Position numbers and translations under genes: made by a program. Under the pieces are notes generated by a model that made no database searches, was not told the DNA's origin, and saw only the letters and a program-made list of their open reading frames with translations. DNA of 64,000 bases from positions 310,001 to 374,000 of the forward strand of contig CAWKNC010000001.1 in NCBI GenBank assembly GCA_963851045.1, written 5' to 3'. The stretch is from WHSW01 sp963851045. GTDB lineage: Bacteria > Actinomycetota > Thermoleophilia > Solirubrobacterales > 70-9. Positions 23,777 to 31,076 of the stretch are shown here, one piece after another; position 1 is the stretch's first letter; each line of letters opens with the position of its first letter.

Positions 23777-24730
23777 TCAGTCGGCCTCCAGGCCCGCTGC
23801 GGCCGGCATTGTGGCCGACAGGAGAGGCGCGGGCTCTGAGTCGGAGTCCTGGTCACAGACGAAGACGAAGTCGATCACCCCGGTGTCGATCGACGCGTGC
23901 ACACCCTCGACCTTCCAGCGCTCGTCGATGGTTCGTAGGCGCTCGATCTCACCAGACGCCGCGATCGTGCCGACCACCGAGCCGCGGATCGTCCCGTCGG
24001 CATCCTCGGCCGATGCCGTGAAGACGATCTTGTCGTCGCTCAGCGGCGTTGCGTCGCTGAAGCAAAGCGGCGTGTTGCCGAGCTCGCCGAGGTCATAGGA
24101 GCGGATCGCCTGGAGCTCGTGCGCGTCGATTGCCAGATCTCCGGATAGCGACTCCATCACCTCGCTCAGGGAGAGCTCGGCGACGATGTTCTGCCCGCCT
24201 TCGTTGCCACGGTGAAACAGCCAAAACTGATCTGCGAGAACGGCCGAGCCCTCGATGTTGAGGGGGCCGATCTCCCCGCGCAGCATCTCGTACAGAGGGT
24301 GCAGGTCGATGACCGCCGGCTCGCCGTCCAACGCGCCGTCCGCCGCAAGGCGCCAGGCGAAGCCACGATCGCGGCTGCCGTCGTCCTCGGAGCCCGAGCC
24401 GAGCCCGAGGACCGCTCCATAGGGGGCACCGCCGAACGGGGGCAGGAGGGAGAGCGCTTCAACGTCGGGCTTTGAAGCTCTGGGATCGCCATCGTGCTCA
24501 GGGAGCACCTGGCGGAGCTCGCCAGGCTCGGTCGAGGAGATCACGAAGACCGCGAGCTCGTGCTCCTCGTCGCCGATCACGTAGGCGAAGTCACCGCGGC
24601 GTACGACCGCCGATGCCGAGGTGATCCGCGGTGGGCGCTCGTCGCCGTCGGCGCGAGTGACATCGAGGTGGCGGACCGTGCGCAGCGCCAGCGGCGGCAG
24701 GTCCTCGGGTGTGGCTTTGAGGTCGTCCAC
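23777..24730 (-). CDS. Beta-rich hypothetical protein (DUF6929-like)
   Basis: About 317 residues of beta-strand-rich sequence with repeated blocks of the kind seen in beta-propellers: SASAVVRRGDFAYVIGDEEHELAVFVI, GAPYGAVLGLGSGS, GFAWRLAADG, GSAVLADQFWLFHRGN, DATPLSDDKIVFTASAED, GSVVGTIAASGEIERL and HASIDTGVIDFVFVCDQD. It probably forms a soluble propeller. I recall similar sequences as an uncharacterised DUF, but cannot confirm the family number. The start is uncertain; I took the GTG at 24730 because conserved-looking sequence begins just after. There is no signal peptide. Confidence 0.65.
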   Translation of the reverse strand: MDDLKATPEDLPPLALRTVRHLDVTRADGDERPPRITSASAVVRRGDFAYVIGDEEHELAVFVISSTEPGELRQVLPEHDGDPRASKPDVEALSLLPPFGGAPYGAVLGLGSGSEDDGSRDRGFAWRLAADGALDGEPAVIDLHPLYEMLRGEIGPLNIEGSAVLADQFWLFHRGNEGGQNIVAELSLSEVMESLSGDLAIDAHELQAIRSYDLGELGNTPLCFSDATPLSDDKIVFTASAEDADGTIRGSVVGTIAASGEIERLRTIDERWKVEGVHASIDTGVIDFVFVCDQDSDSEPAPLLSATMPAAAGLEAD

Positions 24731-24807
24731 GGTCTCGAGGCACCCGATCTTAAGAAGTTCGGGGAGCCGGCGATCACTCCGCCGGCCCCCCAAGGACCGC
24801 TCGGGCC

Positions 24808-26016
24808 TCAGCCCTCGCAGCCGCGATCTTCGTCGTCGCCTTTGCCGCCCTCGCACATGTCGTCGCCGCCGCCGCCGAACATGGAGTCGTCGCCGTTCTG
24901 ACCGCGCAGGTCGTCGTCGCCGCCGTTGCCACGCAGCACGTCGGAACGCTGGCCGCCGCGCAGATCATCATCGCCGGTCCGACCGTTGATCTCATCCTTG
25001 CCGTTGTTGCCCTGGATGGTGTCATCGCCGCTGCCGCCCTTGATCTCGTCCTTGCCGCCGCGGCCACAGATGACGTCGTCGCCTCCGCGGCCACGAATCT
25101 TGTCGCTGAACTTGCTCCCGAGAATCACGTCGGCGCCCTTGGTGCCCGTCGCAACTCCATCTGCGGCAATCACCGTCGGCGTCAGGCCCTGGCACATGCC
25201 GCCCTCTGACGGGGTCGGCACCGCACCCTTTGTGCAGAGCTCGGCCGGAACGTTTCGGAGGCGGAGATTGTCGACGAAGACACTCGTGTCGTAGATCGCA
25301 TCCGATGCGTCGTAGACGCTCAAAAACAGCGGATGGCCGCCTGCCGTAATGGGAGTGGTCGCCCGGATGATCGGCGTCGCGCCGTCATAGGTCGTGCCGA
25401 TCGCGTTGTCGGCGGACGTACCGGTCGAGTTCACCGTCGGTACTCGACCGTTCTCGTCGATTGCAAAATTTCGCTGCGCCTGCACGTCGCCGGGGCCCGC
25501 CACCCGGAAGTCGGACTGGTCGATCTCGGCGACGAAACCGTCGTTGAACTCCGAGCCGATGAACTCCGGAAACTCCTCGGACAACAGCCGGAAGTCGAAG
25601 GTGAGGCAGTTGGTACTGGCCGGCACCTGAAGATCCAGGCGCAGTGTGACGAGGTCGAACACCTGGCCGTGGCCGCCGCTGCCGCCGCCGTTATCGGTGC
25701 TGGAACTCGTCGAGCTGTTGGCCGCATCCGCGGCATCGACGTCGCCGCTGCCCAAGATCGTGAACGCGTCAGCGTCCAGCGGGAAAGTTGCGAGGTTCGA
25801 GTCACCTGAACCCGCCGGGTTTCCGTTCGGCGGGAGGGTCACGAACTCAGCCCCGATCACCGAACCAGGCGGTGCGGACTCGATCAACCCTGCAGCGACG
25901 GCGTTTGCGTCGCGACTCGGCGTCACGGCTCCGCTCGCCTCTGCAGCTGTCGCCGCCGATACGACGACCACGCACGCGGCCGTTCCCAGCGCTTGTCGCG
26001 CCCTTTGCAAACTCAC
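24808..26016 (-). CDS. Secreted choice-of-anchor protein with C-terminal RTX (Ca-binding) repeats
   Basis: A 402-residue exported protein. The GTG start at 26016 is set by a near-perfect AGGAGG 7 bases upstream and gives a signal peptide ending near TAAEASG. A choice-of-anchor L-like domain spans about 35-260 (AAGLIESAPPGSVIGAEFV, CLTFDFRLLSEEFPEFIGSEFNDGF, FLSVYDASDAIYDTSVFVDNLRLR). Then come about ten nonapeptide RTX repeats (GGDDVICGRGGKDEIKGGSG, GNNGKDEINGRTGDDDLRGG and so on, about 300-402) that should bind calcium in a parallel beta-roll. It is probably a surface or secreted adhesive protein. No type I secretion genes are adjacent; the neighbouring ABC genes are not of that type. Confidence 0.85.
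   Translation of the reverse strand: MSLQRARQALGTAACVVVVSAATAAEASGAVTPSRDANAVAAGLIESAPPGSVIGAEFVTLPPNGNPAGSGDSNLATFPLDADAFTILGSGDVDAADAANSSTSSSTDNGGGSGGHGQVFDLVTLRLDLQVPASTNCLTFDFRLLSEEFPEFIGSEFNDGFVAEIDQSDFRVAGPGDVQAQRNFAIDENGRVPTVNSTGTSADNAIGTTYDGATPIIRATTPITAGGHPLFLSVYDASDAIYDTSVFVDNLRLRNVPAELCTKGAVPTPSEGGMCQGLTPTVIAADGVATGTKGADVILGSKFSDKIRGRGGDDVICGRGGKDEIKGGSGDDTIQGNNGKDEINGRTGDDDLRGGQRSDVLRGNGGDDDLRGQNGDDSMFGGGGDDMCEGGKGDDEDRGCEG
24815..25110 (-). repeat. RTX nonapeptide-coding repeat tract
   Basis: Within the surface-protein gene, tandem codons repeat a G-G-x-G-x-D-x-(L/I)-x pattern about ten times. At DNA level the units are imperfect (GGC GGC GAC GAC-type strings). The tract accounts for the strong local strand asymmetry and for spurious long frames on the opposite strand. 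Confidence 0.8.
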
Positions 26017-26125
26017 GGTTTGCCTCCTGTTGTTGCCTGAAGCCTCGCGGCAGACCCCCCGCCACGCCACGCCCCCGCACTATTTGTGACCCGAGTACGG
26101 CCCACAAGTTGCGAACTCGGGGGGC
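26017..26125. other. Intergenic region between surface-protein gene and ABC permease
   Basis: Besides the ribosome-binding site of the surface protein (AGGAGG, minus strand, about 26024-26029), a possible minus-strand promoter reads TTGTGG (26102-26107), a 17-base spacer, and AATAGT (26079-26084); the match is weak. A GGGGGCTCAGCCCCC palindrome at about 26119-26133 overlaps the 3' end of the permease gene and could act as a weak terminator, although no T-tract follows on the minus strand. Confidence 0.35.
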
Positions 26126-27487
26126 TCAGCCCCCGAATCGCCGCAGCGCGAGCCGCGCTAGGGCCGCATAAGCGATGACGATCACCACGAGGTGAACCAA
26201 TGGCAAGCCGACCGAGGGCCCTGCCGAGTCGAGCGCGCCGTTCATTGCATCAAGGGCGGGATCAAACGGGAAAAGGGCCCGTACGGCCTCAATCACGTTG
26301 AAGAGCGCGGAGCTGACGGTGCCGGAGGGAACGAGCGAGAGAAACGCGATGGGCAGCGAGACCATGAACGCGAGCAGCGAGCTCGCTCGGACCTCTCGCG
26401 CGGCGGCGCCGATGGCAGCGCCGAAGGCGGCAAACGCGGCTCCGCCGGCCGCAATGGCCAAGAGGATCAGCGGAAAGCGCTCCCAGGAAACTGAAACGAG
26501 GATCGTTAAGGCTCCCAGCAGGAGCAGGGTGATCGCAAACGACGCGATCACGCCCAGGGTGAGCTTCTCAACCAGCAGGCCGGTCGGGCCGACGCTTCCC
26601 CTGGTGACTCGCGCGAACGCGTTCTCCTCGCGCTCGAGCGCGAGGGATCCGGCCACCAACAGCACGGTCACGAACATCAGGGTGACCGTCGCCGCAACGG
26701 CGATGGCGAAGACGTCGAGCGTGGAGGACTGGCCCGCCACGACCTGCTTATCGACGGTGATCGGTTCGGCGATCGCGCCGAGGAGCGGCAGCGCGAAATC
26801 GAGGTTCTCGCCGGCGAGGTCCGCGAACTCGATCACGCGATCAAGCGCCTCCGTCGCCGTGGATCCCGGCGGCAGCTGGGCGCTCACCTGAGTGAGAATC
26901 GCCGAGGCCTTCTGCAGGCCGAGGATCTCAGCGTCGCCGAGGATCGGAACGCTGAGCGTGCCGCCGGCGACGATCAGGTCGAGATAGTTCGCTGCCTCGT
27001 CTGAGATCCGGCTCGCGAGGATCAGGTTCGCCTCGGTGATCAGCGCCTGGATACGGTCGTCGACGAGGCTTGCCTTGACCGGGTCGTCCTGGTTGACCAG
27101 CACCTCGACCTGCGGCTGCTGGGGGTTGAGCGTTGCCAGCGAGTTGAGCTTGTCGAGCAGGTCCTCCGGGAGTATCAGCGCCGCGATCACGTCGCCGTCC
27201 TTGACCTTCTGCTCCGCTTCCTCACGCGAGTCGACATCCACGCACTCGACCCGTTCGCAGAGTTGATCGCGCGCGAGGTCGCGATCGATCGTGTTGTCGC
27301 CACTACCGACGTCGAACTCTGCGCTCTCGGAGACCTCGTTGAGAAAGGCCACGCGCGGCTTTGAGTTGTCCGCGGAGAGAGCGAACCCGATCAGCACCCC
27401 GAGGACGACCGGATAGGCGATCAAAAGGCCGACGATCAGCGGCGAGCGCCGCAGGATCTGCAGGTCCTTGAGGAGCAGCCAGCGCAT
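26126..27487 (-). CDS. ABC-2 type exporter permease
   Basis: A 453-residue membrane protein with one N-terminal TM helix (SPLIVGLLIAYPVVLGVLIGFAL, about 15-37), a large extracytoplasmic domain (about 40-230) and five or six C-terminal TM helices (from AIAVAATVTLMFVTVLLVAGSLALEREENAFARVTRG). The EREENAFARVTR coupling segment is typical of the YhgE/Pip or DrrB-like ABC-2 group. It probably exports a hydrophobic molecule or drug with the ATPase encoded immediately upstream. The ATG at 27487 is 7 bases after the ATPase stop. The frame extends upstream, but that part overlaps the ATPase and is Ser/Arg-rich. Confidence 0.85.
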   Translation of the reverse strand: MRWLLLKDLQILRRSPLIVGLLIAYPVVLGVLIGFALSADNSKPRVAFLNEVSESAEFDVGSGDNTIDRDLARDQLCERVECVDVDSREEAEQKVKDGDVIAALILPEDLLDKLNSLATLNPQQPQVEVLVNQDDPVKASLVDDRIQALITEANLILASRISDEAANYLDLIVAGGTLSVPILGDAEILGLQKASAILTQVSAQLPPGSTATEALDRVIEFADLAGENLDFALPLLGAIAEPITVDKQVVAGQSSTLDVFAIAVAATVTLMFVTVLLVAGSLALEREENAFARVTRGSVGPTGLLVEKLTLGVIASFAITLLLLGALTILVSVSWERFPLILLAIAAGGAAFAAFGAAIGAAAREVRASSLLAFMVSLPIAFLSLVPSGTVSSALFNVIEAVRALFPFDPALDAMNGALDSAGPSVGLPLVHLVVIVIAYAALARLALRRFGG

Positions 27488-27494
27488 CAGCCGG

Positions 27495-28193
27495 TCAGTG
27501 CCCTCGCTCGGCAAGGAAGCGCACGAACGCCGCCTCGAAGTCGGCGACGTCCCCCGGTGCCGCCTCGTGGAGCTCGGAGGCGGTGCCGGTGAAGAGGACC
27601 TCTCCGTCGGCGAGGACGAGGAGGCGATCACCGTAGCGCTCGGCCTCGAGCAGGTGGTGAGTCGAATAGATCACGGTCGTGCCCGCGCCGGCGAGGGCGA
27701 GCACGAACTCCCAGAGGCGCTCGCGCTGGCGCGGGTCGAGCCCGGTCGATGGCTCGTCGAGCAAGAGGACAGACGGCGAGGCAAGCAGCCCGACCGCGAT
27801 GTTCACGCGCTGCTGATTGCCGCCCGAGAGCGTGCCGATCTGGTCGTCGCGGCGCTCGCGCAGGCCGGTCTGATCGAGCATGCGCTCGACCGCATCCTCG
27901 ACGTCGCCAACTCCCTCAAGCCGCGCGAACAGCGTCAGGTTCTCGACGACGGTCAGCCGTCGGTAGAGCCCGGTCGACTGCGGCACCCAGCCCACCTTGC
28001 CTGCGATGGCGACCTCGCCACCGTCCGGCTCGCGAATCCCGGCAAGGATCGAGAGCAGGGTCGTCTTGCCAGCGCCGTTCGGTCCAATCACAGCGAGCAG
28101 CTCCCCCTTGGCGGCCTCGAATGAGACATCGCGAAGGGCGGCGCGACCGCCGAAACTCTTGCCGACGCAGTCGACCTCGATAGCCCCGCTCAC
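27495..28193 (-). CDS. ABC transporter ATP-binding protein
   Basis: A 232-residue ATPase. Walker A is GPNGAGKTT (about 37-45), the Q-loop is at WVPQSTGLYRRLTV, the signature LSGGNQQRVNIA, Walker B VLLLDEPSTGLDP and the H-loop VIYSTHHLLEA. The short 232-residue form and adjacent ABC-2 permease define a two-gene exporter of the DrrAB/CcmA type. It starts at GTG. A minus-strand TAGAGT -10 lies 7 bases upstream, inside the same 10-bp element that serves the divergent YmdB gene, implying a leaderless mRNA. Confidence 0.9.
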   Translation of the reverse strand: MSGAIEVDCVGKSFGGRAALRDVSFEAAKGELLAVIGPNGAGKTTLLSILAGIREPDGGEVAIAGKVGWVPQSTGLYRRLTVVENLTLFARLEGVGDVEDAVERMLDQTGLRERRDDQIGTLSGGNQQRVNIAVGLLASPSVLLLDEPSTGLDPRQRERLWEFVLALAGAGTTVIYSTHHLLEAERYGDRLLVLADGEVLFTGTASELHEAAPGDVADFEAAFVRFLAERGH

Positions 28194-28200
28194 GCCCCGA

Positions 28201-28210
28201 ACTCTAGGGT
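28201..28210. promoter_or_regulatory. Overlapping divergent -10 boxes (ABC exporter / YmdB)
   Basis: The sequence ACTCTAGGGT contains TAGGGT on the plus strand (28205-28210), 6 bases before the ymdB-like ATG at 28217, and TAGAGT on the minus strand (28201-28206), 7 bases before the ABC ATPase GTG at 28193. Start points seven bases downstream fall at 28217 and 28194, at the start codons. Two polymerases could not occupy the element together. Confidence 0.5.
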
Positions 28211-28216
28211 GGTCGC

Positions 28217-28996
28217 ATGAAGGTGCTCTTTGTCGGGGACGTTGTCGGCAGCCCCGGCCGGGCCGGGCTGCGTCGCGCCATGCCGGGACTGCGCGACCAC
28301 CACCAACCCGACCTCGTGATCATCAACGGCGAGAACTCGGCCGGGGGGCTCGGCATCACCGAGAAGACCGGTGCCGACCTCTTCGCGATGGGGGCGGACG
28401 TGATCACCCTCGGCAATCACGCATTTCGCCACCGCGATGCCTTCGGCTACCTCGACCGGACCGACGCGGTCATCCGTCCGTCGAACTTCATGGCCGGCAA
28501 CCCGGGCCACGGGCACACGATCGTCGAGGTCGACGGCACCCGGGTCTGCGTGATCAACCTCATCGGTCAGATCCAGCTGCGGGCCGCCCGCTCGCCGTTT
28601 GCCGAGGCTGACGTCCTCCTCGACCGCCTCGAGCGCGACGCCGACGTCTTCTTCGTCGACTTCCACGCCGAGGTCACCTCGGAGAAGGTCGCGATGGGGT
28701 GGCACCTCGATGGGCGCGCCGGTGCCGTCGTCGGAACCCACACGCACGTGCCGACAGCCGACGCGCGGGTGCTCCCAAAGGGCACCGCCTTCATCTCCGA
28801 CGTGGGCATGACCGGCTCTCGCGAGAGCGTTCTCGGGGTGCGGTGGGAACAGGCGCTCGAAGGCTTTCGCACGCAGATGGCAGTTCGCTTCACGACGGCC
28901 GAGGACGACCTCTGGATCAACGCGGTCGTTATCGATATCGGGCCCGACGGACTCGCGCGCTCGATCGAGCAGGTCCTGGAGCCGGCTCCCGTCTAG
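28217..28996 (+). CDS. YmdB-family metallophosphoesterase (2',3'-cyclic-nucleotide phosphodiesterase-like)
   Basis: A 259-residue binuclear metallophosphoesterase. Metal ligands are visible: Asp8 in VGDVVG, Glu39 and Asn40 in NGENSAGG, Asn67 and His68 in LGNHAF, the DFHAEVTSEK block and the GTHTHVPTAD His cluster. YmdB hydrolyses cyclic nucleotide phosphates and affects biofilm in Bacillus; the role here is inferred from the family. The length is normal. It overlaps nothing but is separated by one base from the convergent peptidase gene. The promoter suggests a leaderless mRNA beginning at the ATG. Confidence 0.92.
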   Translation: MKVLFVGDVVGSPGRAGLRRAMPGLRDHHQPDLVIINGENSAGGLGITEKTGADLFAMGADVITLGNHAFRHRDAFGYLDRTDAVIRPSNFMAGNPGHGHTIVEVDGTRVCVINLIGQIQLRAARSPFAEADVLLDRLERDADVFFVDFHAEVTSEKVAMGWHLDGRAGAVVGTHTHVPTADARVLPKGTAFISDVGMTGSRESVLGVRWEQALEGFRTQMAVRFTTAEDDLWINAVVIDIGPDGLARSIEQVLEPAPV

Positions 28997-28997
28997 G

Positions 28998-30899
28998 TCA
29001 GAAGTTGTCCGGCGTGATCGTGGGCTTGGTCGTTCCGTAGAGCCACTGCTGGAAGTACGCGTCGAGCCTTGCAAGCTCGAGGCCGCTGAATCCCGAGCGC
29101 TGTTTTGCAAATGCAATGAACTCAGGCGTATCGATGTTGCCGTAGGAAAACTCGACCTGAAGGGCGCGTGCGAACCCGTCGAAGTCCGCGTGGCCGATGA
29201 TCTCTCGAAAGCCCGCGAGCGTCATCGCTCCGCGGGTGTAGGTCGGAAACGACGGCGAGAACATCTTTGCGGGATCGTTGTCGAGCACGGCCGGGGCGAT
29301 GCTCCAGTCGCTCGCCGACGCCCCCGCGTACTCGTCGTCGAAGCGGTCCTTGGGGGAGTTGGCGTTGGCGCCGGACTCGAAGGCAAACAACCAGTCCGAG
29401 AACTGGGCCCAGCCCTCGTTGAACCAGAGGTCGTTCCAGTCGTGGAGGGTGACCGCATTTCCCCACCACTGATGCGCGAGCTCGTGCAGGTACGTGCTGG
29501 CCGATGTCGGTGCCACCGAGAAGTGCGACTTGGTCTGAACCTCGAGCGCATACCCGACGCCCGGATTGTTGTCCCACACCGACCCGTAGGAGTCCAGGGG
29601 ATAGGGCCCGTAGTGGGCTCCCAGCGCGTTGAGCATCTCCGCGTTGCGAGCCGTCATCGTCGAGATCTGAGCGCTCGCCGGCAGCGCGCTCGTCGCGATC
29701 GTGTCGTAGATGGGCAGAGTGCGGCCGGTGAGCGCCTCGGTGATCGTCGACTCCGCGTACTGGTCGGGCAGCGGTGTCGCCGCCGTGCTCGCGGTCACGA
29801 GATAGGTCGCGGTGGGTGAGCCCTCGCGCCAGCTCCAGGTCGTCGTCCCGTCGCCGTTGGCGACCCTACCCGCCAACTCGCCGACACCCAGGGCGGTGTT
29901 GGAACTGGGGACCGTAATCGCGGTGTCGAAGCTCGCCTTGTCGGACGGATGGTTGTTCGACGGAAACCACGCCTGGGAGCCCATCGGCTCGCCGACGACG
30001 AAGTAGCTGCAGCCCGGCGCGGGACACGACGGACTGGGAATCCAGCCCTCATCGGAACCGTCCGGGTCGGTGAATACCTGCGGGGTGCCGCGATACTCGA
30101 CGCGCACGGTGAAGGTGGAGTTGTTCGCGATCCCGGCCGCGGGGTCCACGACCAGCTTCATCGGCTGCGTCCCGCCCCCGGCAAGCACCGGCACCGCGTC
30201 GATCTGGCTGAACTCCGCGGCGGCGCCGTTGACGAGAACCCGGTCGACCGCGAGGTCTTGGAAGTCGAGGCTGAGCTCCGACAGATCCTGGGTCGCCGCC
30301 GCCCGCATCGTCAACACCGCCCGATCGAAGTTGTTTGCGACCGGGTCGTAGTCGAGGTCGATGTCGTAGTGCTCGGCGTCGTAGCCACCGTTGCCGATCT
30401 GCGGCAGCAGCGGATCGTTGAGCGATCGGGCTCCGGGTTGAAAGTTCGGCGCGGTCGTCGAGGGCGGGTCGGTGCCAGGGGGGTCCGTCGTCGTTGTCGG
30501 CTCAGGTGCTGTGATCACGACCGAGGCGGCATCGCAACGGCGGGGGCCGCGCTTGCCGTACTTGGGCACGCAGACCTCGAGTTGATGGGGGCCCGACTGG
30601 AGGCCGCCGGGGACGCTTCCGCGGAGCGTGAAGTCCTCCCTGCCCACGAACCGGGGTGTCCGGCGGCGCTCGAGGCTGACGACGGCCTGGGGAGTACGAA
30701 GCCGAAGGTGCAGCCGAGTCGGCTTTTTCACCTTCCCGACCTCGCGCACAGTCGCGACCGCTGAGACCGATTGCCCTGCGGCAACCGCGGTCGGCTGAGC
30801 GACGACCTCCCTGACCGAAAAGCGCGGCTTTGCCGAGGCGGGAGCCGCGAACGCAAGCAACGTCGCCAAGGCGCAGGCCGAGACTGCGATCGTCCTCAT
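28998..30899 (-). CDS. Secreted M1-family zinc metallopeptidase
   Basis: A 633-residue protein with a signal peptide (MRTIAVSACALATLLAFAAPASA). Residues about 25-130 form a small beta domain, followed by a Thr/Pro-rich linker (about 135-152) and an M1 aminopeptidase region. The zinc site is HELAH (472-476) in HELAHQWWGN, with the third ligand Glu495 in NEGWAQF. The catalytic Tyr is probably Tyr554 in PTYTRGAMTL. The GxMEN exopeptidase motif is replaced by VGYALEVQT, where a Glu is kept, so substrate-end specificity is uncertain. It should act outside the cell. The C-terminal ERAP-like domain is absent, giving a short form. Confidence 0.9.
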   Translation of the reverse strand: MRTIAVSACALATLLAFAAPASAKPRFSVREVVAQPTAVAAGQSVSAVATVREVGKVKKPTRLHLRLRTPQAVVSLERRRTPRFVGREDFTLRGSVPGGLQSGPHQLEVCVPKYGKRGPRRCDAASVVITAPEPTTTTDPPGTDPPSTTAPNFQPGARSLNDPLLPQIGNGGYDAEHYDIDLDYDPVANNFDRAVLTMRAAATQDLSELSLDFQDLAVDRVLVNGAAAEFSQIDAVPVLAGGGTQPMKLVVDPAAGIANNSTFTVRVEYRGTPQVFTDPDGSDEGWIPSPSCPAPGCSYFVVGEPMGSQAWFPSNNHPSDKASFDTAITVPSSNTALGVGELAGRVANGDGTTTWSWREGSPTATYLVTASTAATPLPDQYAESTITEALTGRTLPIYDTIATSALPASAQISTMTARNAEMLNALGAHYGPYPLDSYGSVWDNNPGVGYALEVQTKSHFSVAPTSASTYLHELAHQWWGNAVTLHDWNDLWFNEGWAQFSDWLFAFESGANANSPKDRFDDEYAGASASDWSIAPAVLDNDPAKMFSPSFPTYTRGAMTLAGFREIIGHADFDGFARALQVEFSYGNIDTPEFIAFAKQRSGFSGLELARLDAYFQQWLYGTTKPTITPDNF

Positions 30900-30929
30900 C
30901 CGAGAACGATCGCAGGTCTCGGTCGTCCG

Positions 30930-31040
30930 CTACCCGGCTGCCGGGGCCTCGTCCTCGCCCGGGGCGTCGTCGCCGCCGCCGAGATCGTCGTCGGTCGTCG
31001 GTTCCTCGACCGGGGTCTCCGGGGTCTCTGGGGTCTCCAT
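30930..31040 (-). CDS. Acidic 36-residue peptide with strong ribosome-binding site
   Basis: The minus strand has AGGAGG followed by ACGAG and an ATG at 31038-31040. The ORF encodes METPETPETPVEEPTT, then DDDLGGGDDAPGEDEAPAAG, and ends at TAG (30930-30932). Composition is almost only E, D, P, T, G and A, so the product is acidic, disordered and has no hydrophobic segment. It lies between the GT-C membrane protein (stop 31077) and the M1 peptidase (start 30899), all minus strand. The near-ideal Shine-Dalgarno at normal spacing is the main evidence for translation. I know of no family. It may be a leader peptide or a small acidic protein. Confidence 0.5.
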   Translation of the reverse strand: METPETPETPVEEPTTDDDLGGGDDAPGEDEAPAAG

Positions 31041-31076
31041 CTCGTCCTCCTGTGGGAGTGAATAGATGTCCGCCGT

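Noticed and set aside
24815..25110. CRISPR-like repeat array
   Set aside because: The repeats are in frame and encode RTX nonapeptides; there are no unique spacers and no cas genes.
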